A stretch of 13,339 bases of DNA from CAYQTL01 sp964420405. GTDB lineage: Bacteria; Acidobacteriota; Thermoanaerobaculia; Thermoanaerobaculales; Sulfomarinibacteraceae. Made by a program: the position numbers and the translations under genes. The stretch spans positions 1-13,339 of the forward strand of contig CAYQTL010000096.1 in the NCBI GenBank assembly GCA_964420405.1, in the 5' to 3' direction. Below are positions 1-8,098 of this stretch, piece by piece. The stretch's first letter is position 1. Each line of letters begins with the position of its first letter. The notes under the pieces were generated by a model, which worked only from the letters and a program-made list of their open reading frames with translations, was not told the origin of the DNA and did no database searches.

Positions 1-2237
<2,237 letters not shown>

Positions 2238-2242
2238 CCGCT

Positions 2243-2272
2243 CCGATCCCGATCCCGATCCCGTTCCCGACG
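2243..2272 (+). repeat. Hexamer array 1 (CCGATC/CCGTTC), 30 nt
   Basis: Five in-phase hexamers: three CCGATC, one CCGTTC, then the terminal CCGACG. It starts 5 nt after the aconitase stop, with the C-rich strand being the coding strand of that gene. The opposite strand has four GGG runs separated by 3 nt, which fits the G-quadruplex rule. No other terminator-like hairpin lies between the stop and the array. Confidence 0.85.
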
Positions 2273-2620
2273 TGCTCACAGCGCGCGCCGAGGCGCTGCG
2301 GAAAACGGGACGAAGATGCCAGCGACAACACCATCGACTGCCGCTGCCACCGTCCACGGAGCAGCCGAGAGTGCGGTTCTCGGCACGGCGTGAAGGGCGG
2401 GAGCCGGCGGGCCCCCCGGGCCCTCCCGTTCCGGCGCCTGTGGTGCCTCGCAGGACGCTCCGCAGCGTCGGCACGGTGCCGGCGGCATCCTCAGGGCGAC
2501 CGGCTGGGCTCGAACGTCCCTGCCGAGCTGGTGCTCGGCGCTACGGGCCACCGCACTTGGGAGCGCCGGCGTCCTCACCGGCATCCGCGGGTCGCGGCGC
2601 GGGCCGCCCTCGCAGCGGAC
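2273..2620. other. Convergent spacer, no gene seen
   Basis: About 350 bp between the two inverted hexamer arrays that follow the convergent aconitase and UPF0316 genes. Short open frames exist on both strands, but their products are low-complexity (Arg, Pro, Ala, Gly rich), have no recognisable domain and lack convincing ribosome-binding sites. GC-rich inverted segments occur around 2400-2435 but have no U-tract. I see no RNA gene here. Confidence 0.5.
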
Positions 2621-2656
2621 CGTCGGGAATGGGAGCGGGATCGGACTCGGGATCGG
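2621..2656 (-). repeat. Hexamer array 2, degenerate, 36 nt
   Basis: Read on the minus strand, the six hexamers are CCGATC, CCGAGT, CCGATC, CCGCTC, CCATTC, CCGACG. Phase and end hexamer match the other arrays, but three internal units have drifted. It begins 19 nt after the UPF0316 stop and is C-rich on that gene's coding strand. With array 1 it makes an inverted pair around the 350 bp convergent spacer. Confidence 0.7.
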
Positions 2657-2675
2657 ACTCCGGCGATGGCGTCGT

Positions 2676-3233
2676 CTATCGGGTCTGCTCCACCGGGCCC
2701 ATTGCAGTCATGGCGGGGCGCTTGGGCGTGAAGTAGCCGTGGTGCTGCTGGCGGATGTCCTGCACGTTGACGATCGCGCTGCGGTCCACCCGCGACACGA
2801 TCCGGATCATCTCCGGCAGCCGGCGACGGCGGCACACCGAGAACAGCACGCCGACCGCCGAACCGCGGCCGCCGCGGCCCTCGACCAGCGTGACGCCGAA
2901 CCCGGCGGAGGTCAGCGCCTTCAGCAGCTGCTCGTGCGACCTCGAGATCACGCGCACGATGACGTCGCCGAGTGCGAGGTAGCGGTCGACCGTCATCCCG
3001 AGCCAGGTACCGGCGGCGAACCCGCCTCCGTAGGCGAGGACGCGCAGCAGGTCGAGCGGGCCGGCGACCACCGACGCCACCGCCGTGATGAACACCGACA
3101 CCTCGACAAAACCGATGACCGACGACAGCGCCCGCCGTCCCTGCACCGTCAGGATCAGCCGCAGCGTGCCGAGCGACACGTCCACGCACCGCAGGACGAA
3201 GATCAGCAAGGCCGGTCCCAGTACCTCCACCAT
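2676..3233 (-). CDS. UPF0316 family membrane protein (DUF5698 + DUF2179)
   Basis: A 185-residue protein of unknown biochemical role. The N-terminal half has three hydrophobic helices (about residues 4-20, 33-57, 62-82) and the family signature VDVSLGTLRLI just after the first helix. The C-terminal half (about 95-170) is the soluble DUF2179-type domain, predicted to be cytoplasmic. Length is normal for UPF0316. The open frame runs upstream to 3299, but the ATG at 3233 is the likely start: GGGAGG lies 6 nt before it, and family proteins begin with the hydrophobic helix. That GGGAGG is inside a perfect hairpin (separate entry). The gene stands alone, convergent with aconitase and bracketed by hexamer arrays in opposite orientation. 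Similar DUF2179 domains occur in YitT-like proteins, but no ligand or transported substrate can be inferred here. Confidence 0.85.
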   Translation of the reverse strand: MVEVLGPALLIFVLRCVDVSLGTLRLILTVQGRRALSSVIGFVEVSVFITAVASVVAGPLDLLRVLAYGGGFAAGTWLGMTVDRYLALGDVIVRVISRSHEQLLKALTSAGFGVTLVEGRGGRGSAVGVLFSVCRRRRLPEMIRIVSRVDRSAIVNVQDIRQQHHGYFTPKRPAMTAMGPVEQTR

Positions 3234-3260
3234 GGCACGCCTCCCGTTCAGTCCGGGAGG
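3234..3260 (-). promoter_or_regulatory. Hairpin hiding the UPF0316 ribosome-binding site
   Basis: In the UPF0316 mRNA, CCUCCCG (3260-3254), a 7 nt loop GACUGAA (3253-3247) and CGGGAGG (3246-3240) form a perfect 7 bp stem. The 3' arm is the Shine-Dalgarno sequence, 6 nt before the ATG. Pairing would block ribosome binding, as in RNA thermometers or translational switches. The structure is seen directly; the regulatory role is inferred. Confidence 0.55.
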
Positions 3261-3300
3261 GTACACGTATCTCCCGTCCCCGCTCGACCCCAGCCGCACC

Positions 3301-3330
3301 CCGATCCCGATCCCGTTCCCGATCCCGATG
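3301..3330 (+). repeat. Hexamer array 3, 30 nt
   Basis: Five in-phase hexamers: CCGATC, CCGATC, CCGTTC, CCGATC, then CCGATG. It lies 67 bp upstream of the UPF0316 start, with the G-rich strand as that gene's coding strand. The G-rich strand has five runs of at least GGG with 3 nt loops. The UPF0316 gene is thus bracketed by inverted arrays. Confidence 0.85.
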
Positions 3331-3371
3331 GCAGCGCCGCATTCAGCGGCAGGAGCAGCCCCAGCGCCCGC

Positions 3372-3482
3372 TGCGCCGACTTCTCGTGCGCCGGCTTCTC
3401 ACAACGCCGGCCTCTCGTCGCGCCGGCCTCTCGTAGCGCCCGTCTCTCATAGCGCCGGCCTCTCGTAGCGCCGGCTTCCAGC
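3372..3482 (+). repeat. 16 nt tandem repeat, about seven units
   Basis: Consensus AGCGCCGGCCTCTCGT, with 16 nt units starting at 3387, 3403, 3419, 3435, 3451 and 3467 and a 15 nt first unit at 3372. Units differ by 1-4 bases. The last unit runs into the first REP-like hairpin, and the unit resembles its left half, so the array probably arose from that element. Confidence 0.75.
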
Positions 3483-3640
3483 CGGCAGGCAGACGTCCCG
3501 ACCCACGTGCACCGACCTGCGGAAGCCCGCCACGGCCTGCAAAGCCTGCTCGTAGCGCCGGCTTCCAGCCGGCACGCATCTGCTCGAGCCTCGTGCACCG
3601 ACCTGCGGAAGGGAAGCCCGCCACGGCCTGCAGAGCCTGC
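3464..3640 (+). repeat. Two direct copies of a REP-like hairpin element
   Basis: Copy A is 3464-3549 and copy B 3551-3640. Each starts with CGTAGC, then stem GCCGGC, loop TTCCA, stem GCCGGC. A 19-20 nt unrelated stretch follows, then a near-identical 43-48 nt tail beginning GTGCACCGACCTGCGGAAG. Copy B has a 5 nt duplication (GGAAG) and one base change in the tail. No open frame with recognisable coding content crosses it. Confidence 0.8.
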
Positions 3641-3721
3641 CACCTGGAAGGTGGCGCTACGGGCTTGCCAGCTGGAAGCTGGCGCTACGGAACGCTGGCG
3701 CTACGGAACGCTGGCGCTTCC
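3639..3721 (-). repeat. Inverted REP-like hairpins plus 16 nt tandem units
   Basis: On the minus strand the same element occurs twice with changed but still complementary stems: GCCACC-TTCCA-GGTGGC (3655-3639) and GCCAGC-TTCCA-GCTGGC (3683-3667), each preceded by CGTAGC. They are followed on the plus strand by two exact 16 nt units GCTACGGAACGCTGGC (3684-3699, 3700-3715) and a partial third. Together with 3372-3640 this makes a roughly symmetric, BIME-like cluster. Confidence 0.8.
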
Positions 3722-3802
3722 ATGGCGCTGACGCGACCTGCCGAAACGGCGACGGCGGCCGCGATGTGCGACCGCCGACCCGGAAGCTCCGCTTCTCCCG
3801 TA
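3722..3802. other. Rest of the 3234-3834 gene-free spacer
   Basis: The spacer between the UPF0316 start and the hsp20 stop is about 600 bp. It holds array 3, the 16 nt tandem repeats, the REP-like cluster and the hsp20 3' hairpin. In this last part I see only a small 5 bp hairpin (GAAGC, TCC, GCTTC, near 3783-3796) and no gene. Confidence 0.5.
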
Positions 3803-3833
3803 CGCGATGTCCCGGCGGAGCCGGGAGATCGCG
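3803..3833 (-). terminator. Strong hairpin directly after hsp20
   Basis: CGCGAT, mismatched G, TCCCGGC, loop GGA, GCCGGGA, mismatched G, ATCGCG: 13 base pairs interrupted by one G-G mismatch. It starts one base after the hsp20 stop codon. No U-tract follows on the minus strand, so it may be an atypical terminator or an mRNA 3'-end protector. Confidence 0.55.
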
Positions 3834-3834
3834 A

Positions 3835-4296
3835 TCAGTCGTTCTCGACCTTCACCTTCACCGAGCGCGGCTTGGACTCCTCGCGCTTGGGCAGGGAGAG
3901 GATCATCTCGCCGTTCTTGAATCGCGCGTCGATCTTCGACGGGTCGACCGAGGTCGGCAGGCTGAAGGAGCGCTCGAACACCCCGTAGGCGCGCTCGACC
4001 CGATGGTAGGTCTCACCCTCCTTGGCCTGCTCCCAGGTGCGCTCGCCCTTGATCGCGAGGACGCCGTCCTCGACGGTGACCTCGACGTCCTCGGCGCGCA
4101 TTCCCGGCAGCTCGGCGGTGATCTCGATGGCGTCGTCCCGCTCGACGATGTTGACCGGCGGCGCCCAGGCGCCCCGCATCGGGGCCTCGGCCCGCGAGCG
4201 CATGCCGCGGCCCATCATCTCCTCGAACAGGCGATCCATCTCCTGGCTGAAGCTCCGCAGTCCCGTGCCCGGCTCCCAACGAGTCATGCTCCGCAT
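3835..4296 (-). CDS. Hsp20 / alpha-crystallin small heat-shock protein
   Basis: ATP-independent holdase chaperone of 153 residues, acting in the cytoplasm as oligomers that bind unfolding proteins. A Phe/Met-rich N-terminal arm (1-44) includes RSFSQEMDRLFEEMM. The alpha-crystallin domain spans about 45-145, with PPVNIVERDDAIEITAELPG, DGVLAIKGER and FKNGEMILSLPK (the usual NGVL is NGEM here). The tail VKVKV can serve as the I/V-x-I/V oligomerisation motif. The frame stays open to 4431, but the ATG at 4296 is the likely start: AAGGAGGA lies 8 nt upstream and the promoter lies inside the extension. The gene is monocistronic, divergent from the GGDEF-EAL gene, and ends in a strong hairpin. Several Hsp20 paralogues per genome are common, so no symbol is given. 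Confidence 0.95.
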   Translation of the reverse strand: MRSMTRWEPGTGLRSFSQEMDRLFEEMMGRGMRSRAEAPMRGAWAPPVNIVERDDAIEITAELPGMRAEDVEVTVEDGVLAIKGERTWEQAKEGETYHRVERAYGVFERSFSLPTSVDPSKIDARFKNGEMILSLPKREESKPRSVKVKVEND

Positions 4297-4356
4297 GGTC
4301 GTGTCCTCCTTTTCTCGTTTTTCCTCTCGTCGCCCCGGCTCCGGGGCTCGACCCAG

Positions 4357-4385
4357 AAGATAGTATCTGAGTGGCAACGTGTCAA
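4357..4385 (-). promoter_or_regulatory. Sigma70-type promoter of hsp20
   Basis: A perfect -35 TTGACA (4385-4380), a 17 nt spacer and -10 TATCTT (4362-4357, 4 of 6) predict a start near 4350 and a leader of about 54 nt. The leader contains CCCCG-GAGC-CGGGG (4346-4333). The surrounding 4350-4440 is visibly more A/T-rich than the rest of the window, as expected for a promoter region. Confidence 0.6.
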
Positions 4386-4386
4386 G
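4366..4386 (-). promoter_or_regulatory. Possible HspR (HAIR-like) operator over the -35 box
   Basis: Minus strand CTTGACA, 7 nt, ACTCAGA matches the HAIR consensus CTTGAGT-N7-ACTCAAG at 10 of 14 positions with exact spacing. It overlaps the hsp20 -35 hexamer, the right place for repression. The two half-sites match each other poorly, and part of the match is the -35 itself, so this is tentative. No hspR gene is in the window. Confidence 0.3.
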
Positions 4387-4520
4387 TCCTGGATCGGAGA
4401 AAATCACAAAATCTGCTTCGGTTAAGCTCATGTCTTGTTCAAGGTGCTGAATGAATGGAGCATCAGCCGCCGGCTGGAGCCGACGAGAGGATGCTCTCGG
4501 GCCGGGAACAGCCGCCCCTG

Positions 4521-4566
4521 TGATAGCGTTGACGTCGGTCGGCGATCTCCGACCGGCGACCTGGAG
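4521..4566 (+). promoter_or_regulatory. Leader of the GGDEF-EAL gene: extended -10, hairpin, RBS
   Basis: TGATAGCGT (4521-4529) fits an extended -10 (TGN plus TANNNT), without a clear -35. A hairpin follows: 4533-4542 pairs with 4549-4558 (10 bp including one G-T pair, core CGGTCGG/CCGACCG, loop CGATCT). The ribosome-binding site GGAG (4563-4566) comes next, 5 nt before the GTG at 4572. The dyad could be an operator or an mRNA structure controlling translation. Confidence 0.4.
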
Positions 4567-4571
4567 CCCAC

Positions 4572-6596
4572 GTGCCCGCCTTCCCCTCCCCGCGCCCTTC
4601 GCAGCGGCGAAAGGTGATCCTCGCGTTCGCCCTGGCGATCGCGGGCTACTGGCTCCTGGAGTCGGCGTACGTCTCGCTCCGCCTCTCCGGGGGGCTCGCG
4701 GACACCATCCAACATCTCGTCCCGCCCGTCGGGATCGATCTGATGCGCCGGCTTCTCGTCGTCGTCCTCCTCGTCACCGTCGCGGTCTGGGCTCACCGCC
4801 TGCAGAGCCGGTCCGCGGCGGCACGGCGCGAGCTGCGCGAGGCCTCCGAGCGCCTGGCCGACTCGGAGCGCTCGGTCCAGCTCGCCGCCAAGGTGTTCGA
4901 GCACGCCCTCGAGGGGATCGTGGTGACGGCCCCGGACGGGACCATCCAGATGGTCAACCCGTCGTTCACCGCCATCACCGGCTATGCCGCCGAGGAAGCG
5001 ATCGGCAACAACCCCCGGATGCTCAAGTCCGATCGCCACGACGACGCGTTCTACGAGACGATGTGGCGCACCCTGGCCGAGGAGGGCAGCTGGAGCGGTC
5101 AGATCTGGAACCGCAACAAGCGCGGCGAGGCGTACCCAGAGTGGCTGAACATCAACGCGGTCCGCGACGCCGCCGGCGAGGTCTCCAACTACGTGGCGGT
5201 GTTTCACGACATGTCGGACATCGAGCGCTCGCGGGCACAGATGCAGCACCTGGCCTACCACGACCCGCTCACCGGACTGCCGAACCGGATGCTGCTGGAC
5301 GACCGCCTGCGCATCGCACTGGCCCAGGCGCGCCGCGCCCGCACCATGGTCGCCGTGATCTTCGTCGACCTTGACGACTTCAAGCGCATCAACGACACCT
5401 TCGGCCATCCCGCCGGAGACCTCGCACTGCAGCAGGTGGCGCGCCGTCTCGAGGCCTGCGTGCGCGAGGAGGACACGGTGTCCCGCCGCGGCGGCGACGA
5501 GTTCGTGGTCGTCCTCAGTCAGATCCGCAGCCCGGTGGCGGCGATGCGGGTCGGCCAGGCGATCCTGCGAACGGTGTCGAGCCCGCTCGCCGTCGGCGGC
5601 CGCTCGGTGCGGATCGGCGCGACCCTCGGTGCGGCGGTGTTCCCGGTGGACGGCTCCACCCCCGAAGACCTGCTGCGCAACGCCGACCTCGCCCTGTATC
5701 GCGCCAAGGAGCGCGGCAAGGGCGTGTTCCAGCCGTTCACCAGGGAGATCAGCCGCCAGGTGGCGGAGCGGGTCCGCCTCGAAGGAGAGCTCCGGGAAGC
5801 CGTCGAGCGCGAGGACATCGCGGTCGACTACCAGCCGATCCTGGATGCCAGCGGCACCCGGTTGGTGGCGGTCGAGGCCCTCGCCCGCTGGCGCCGGGCC
5901 ACGGGCGCCGTCGTCGCTGCGGAGCGGTTCGTCGCCCTGGCGGAGGGCGCCGGCCTGGTCGTTCCTATCGGCCGCGAAATGCTGCGGGCGGCTGGACGGG
6001 ACCTCGGGCGCTGGCGCCGTGAGCTCGGTTCCGACATCGCCCTCGCCTTCAACCTGTCGGCGCCGGAAATTGTGGACGAGGGGCTCGTGGAGGCGGTTCG
6101 TGCACTCGCCGCCGACAGCGGCGCCGAGCCCGGGACGCTGATGTGCGAGATCGGCGAGGATGTGGTCGCCGAGCTCGACGCCGCCGCGCTCGCGACGTTG
6201 CAGCGGCTCGTGGACCTCGGAGTACGGATCGTCGTCGACGGGTACCGCGGCGAGACTGCGCCCCCCGCCACCCTGGTGGGTCTGCCGCTCGACGGCGTGA
6301 AGCTCGCCCGCACCGTGGTGGATCGCATCGGAGGAGACCGGACGAGCCGCGACGGCGAGCGGTTCGTGTCGGGCCTGGCGTCGATGGCCCGGTGCCTCGA
6401 CCTGACGGTGGCGGCCGCGGGCGTGCGGTCGACGGCCCAGCTGGAGTTCCTGCGCAGCCACGGCGTCGAGCGTGTCCAGGGCTTCCTGTTCGGACGGCCG
6501 ACGACCGCGGCGGCCGTCGAGCGCTGGCTCACCCGCGGCTTCCGGCCGGCCGAGGACGGCGCCCAGCCGCCGGCGGCCGGCACCGCCGACGGCTGA
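4572..6596 (+). CDS. Membrane PAS-GGDEF-EAL protein: likely active diguanylate cyclase, degenerate EAL
   Basis: A 674-residue inner-membrane signalling protein of c-di-GMP metabolism. Two transmembrane helices (about 14-33 and 57-76) enclose a short periplasmic loop. A basic, helical linker (78-105), a PAS sensor domain (about 105-225) and a GGDEF domain (about 230-385) follow. The GGDEF domain has the active-site GGDEF at 307-311 and the inhibitory-site REED at 298-301, five residues upstream as expected. The EAL domain (about 395-655) keeps EAL (435-437), FNLS and CEIGE. It has lost key residues: DDFG is DGYR (Asp to Gly at 557), KxD is KLA (Ala579), and the AEGVE glutamate is alanine (616). 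Net activity is therefore probably c-di-GMP synthesis, with the EAL half binding or regulatory. The start is GTG, supported by GGAG upstream. The gene is divergent from hsp20. Confidence 0.93.
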   Translation: MPAFPSPRPSQRRKVILAFALAIAGYWLLESAYVSLRLSGGLADTIQHLVPPVGIDLMRRLLVVVLLVTVAVWAHRLQSRSAAARRELREASERLADSERSVQLAAKVFEHALEGIVVTAPDGTIQMVNPSFTAITGYAAEEAIGNNPRMLKSDRHDDAFYETMWRTLAEEGSWSGQIWNRNKRGEAYPEWLNINAVRDAAGEVSNYVAVFHDMSDIERSRAQMQHLAYHDPLTGLPNRMLLDDRLRIALAQARRARTMVAVIFVDLDDFKRINDTFGHPAGDLALQQVARRLEACVREEDTVSRRGGDEFVVVLSQIRSPVAAMRVGQAILRTVSSPLAVGGRSVRIGATLGAAVFPVDGSTPEDLLRNADLALYRAKERGKGVFQPFTREISRQVAERVRLEGELREAVEREDIAVDYQPILDASGTRLVAVEALARWRRATGAVVAAERFVALAEGAGLVVPIGREMLRAAGRDLGRWRRELGSDIALAFNLSAPEIVDEGLVEAVRALAADSGAEPGTLMCEIGEDVVAELDAAALATLQRLVDLGVRIVVDGYRGETAPPATLVGLPLDGVKLARTVVDRIGGDRTSRDGERFVSGLASMARCLDLTVAAAGVRSTAQLEFLRSHGVERVQGFLFGRPTTAAAVERWLTRGFRPAEDGAQPPAAGTADG

Positions 6597-6695
6597 GGGC
6601 GACATGCCCCGCGCCGTCGTCGTCCGGCTCGCGTGCGCTGAGGGTTGCGCGTCCGCAGGAGGCGGGCGCCACTCCCCGTCCGCCCCTGGAGCCCC

Positions 6696-6722
6696 GCCTC
6701 CCGTGGCCCAGCCTCCCGTGGC
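6696..6722 (+). repeat. Short direct repeat in the spacer before the MFS gene
   Basis: GCCTCCCGTGGC occurs at 6696-6707 and 6711-6722 (15 nt period). It lies in a C-rich, pyrimidine-biased 228 bp spacer (6597-6824) where I see no gene, no hexamer array and no good promoter. The frame upstream of the MFS start is open but encodes only Arg/Pro-rich low complexity. Confidence 0.5.
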
Positions 6723-6824
6723 ACCGCCTTCCCGCCGGCATGCACCTTCCCGACCCCGCCTCCACCGCCCGCACGCGCCGGCTCCCCGCCGACCCTCCGT
6801 CGCGGACCCTCCCCGCGAGGCCCC

Positions 6825-8042
6825 ATGGCTTTGATCCGCCGGGTCGCGTCGAGCTACCGCGACGCCTTCAGCGGGCTGCCGCGGGAGGTGTGGCTGCTGT
6901 CGGCGGCGACCCTCGTCAACCGGGCCGGCACCATGGTCCTCCCGTTCCTGACGCTGTACTTCACCCAGCGCCTCGAGCTGTCGGCCAGCGCCGCCGGCCT
7001 GCTGATGGGCCTGTGGGGCATCGGCTCGATGATCGGCTCCTACGCCGGCGGCCGCCTGTCGGACCGCCTCGACCCGTCCCGGGTGCAGCAGCTCTCGTTC
7101 CTCGCCACGGGTGTCGGGTTCGCGGTCCTGCCGGCGCTCGACGGCGTCGTCGCCGTCGGCGTCGGCGTCGTCGCCGTCAGCGCCGTCACCGATGTCTTCC
7201 GGCCGGCGCTCTTCGCCGCCACGGCGCGGGTGACGAGGCCACGGTTCCGGGCGCGCGCCTTCGCGCTGATCCGCCTCGCCACCAACGTCGGCATGGCGGT
7301 CGGACCGGCGGCCGGAGGGCTGCTCGCGGCCCACCGCTACGAGTGGCTCTTCGCCGCCGACGCCGCCACCTGCTGGGCGGCGGCGATCCTGCTGGCGGTG
7401 GCCCTGCCGCGGGTTCCCCGGCGGGCGCGCCCGGCCGAGGACGGCGACGAGCCGCCCGACGCCGCCGGCCGGTCGCCATGGCGCGATCCGGCCTTCCTGG
7501 GCTTCCTCGTCGGCGTGTTCGCGCTGTCCCTGGTCTTCTTCCAGATGTTCCTCACGATGCCGGTGTACCTGCGGACCGCCTACGGGATGTCGGAGCGGGC
7601 GATCGGCGCCCTGCTCGCCGGCAACGCGGCGCTGATCGCCCTGTTCGAGATGGTGCTCATGCGCGCCGTCGAGCACCGCGACCGGCTGGTGATGACCGCC
7701 CTCGGCACCCTGCTCACCGGCCTCGGCCTGGCGCTGCTGCCGCTCGGACCCGGGCTCGGAGTGGCGGTGCTCGCCATGGCGGTCGCCACCGTCGGCGAGA
7801 TGCTGGCGCTGCCGATGGCCAACGCCGCGGTCGCCGACCGCGCGCCCGACGCCTCGACCGGCGCCTACATGGGCGCCTACACCCTGGCGTTCGCGTGCGC
7901 CTTCGTGCTGTCGCCGATGGCCGGTCTGGCGGTGCTCGACCACTTCGGCGGCACCGCCCTGTGGATCGGCGTCGGCGTCACCGCGGCGATCACGGCCGGG
8001 GGCTTCCTCCGCCTCGCCCGGCCGTTCCGCGGCGGCTCGTAG
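6825..8042 (+). CDS. Major facilitator superfamily transporter (DHA1-like)
   Basis: A 405-residue inner-membrane protein with about 12 hydrophobic helices in two halves, the usual MFS size. MFS motif A (GSYAGGRLSDRLDPSR, residues 71-86) lies between helices 2 and 3. The second half carries repeated small-residue helices, and a charged central loop (about 194-220) separates the halves. The overall pattern resembles proton-driven drug or small-molecule exporters such as MdtH-like proteins, but the substrate cannot be read from sequence. The frame is open back to 6645. The ATG at 6825 is chosen because GCGAGG lies 5 nt upstream and the extension is low complexity. The stop codon TAG sits within a 13 nt match to the REP-like element. 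It follows the GGDEF-EAL gene by 228 bp and is probably a separate unit. Confidence 0.92.
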   Translation: MALIRRVASSYRDAFSGLPREVWLLSAATLVNRAGTMVLPFLTLYFTQRLELSASAAGLLMGLWGIGSMIGSYAGGRLSDRLDPSRVQQLSFLATGVGFAVLPALDGVVAVGVGVVAVSAVTDVFRPALFAATARVTRPRFRARAFALIRLATNVGMAVGPAAGGLLAAHRYEWLFAADAATCWAAAILLAVALPRVPRRARPAEDGDEPPDAAGRSPWRDPAFLGFLVGVFALSLVFFQMFLTMPVYLRTAYGMSERAIGALLAGNAALIALFEMVLMRAVEHRDRLVMTALGTLLTGLGLALLPLGPGLGVAVLAMAVATVGEMLALPMANAAVADRAPDASTGAYMGAYTLAFACAFVLSPMAGLAVLDHFGGTALWIGVGVTAAITAGGFLRLARPFRGGS

Positions 8043-8050
8043 CGCCACCT
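8038..8050 (+). repeat. Half of a REP-like element overlapping the MFS stop codon
   Basis: CGTAGCGCCACCT is identical to the left half of the element at 13214, then diverges where the TTCCA loop would be. The TAG at 8040-8042 is the MFS stop, so the repeat remnant appears to supply the end of the reading frame. Confidence 0.45.
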
Positions 8051-8064
8051 CCGACGCGGCGCGC

Positions 8065-8079
8065 GCCCGCCCCCCGGGC
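8065..8079 (+). terminator. Weak GC hairpin after the MFS gene
   Basis: GCCCG, loop CCCCC, CGGGC, 22 nt after the MFS stop. A second CGGGC at 8090-8094 could pair instead. There is no U-tract. The sequence is followed by hexamer array 4. Given the local C/G richness this could be incidental. Confidence 0.3.
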
Positions 8080-8098
8080 CGACCCCCCCCGGGCTGGT

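Noticed and set aside
3464..3640. Repeat-spacer-repeat pattern resembling a tiny CRISPR array
   Set aside because: There are only two direct copies, the conserved tail is longer than the variable part, inverted copies lie next to it, and no cas genes are present. It fits a REP-like cluster.
3085..3731. Several short open frames across the REP-like cluster
   Set aside because: They translate the repeats themselves (repeated CQLEAGAT-type peptides) and have no supported start.
4297..4431. N-terminal extension of Hsp20 by 45 residues
   Set aside because: The extension covers the promoter and ribosome-binding site and is not part of the family; the ATG at 4296 has a strong AAGGAGGA.
6645..6824. 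N-terminal extension of the MFS protein
   Set aside because: It is Arg/Pro-rich low complexity with no signal or helix; normal MFS N-termini start near the ATG at 6825.
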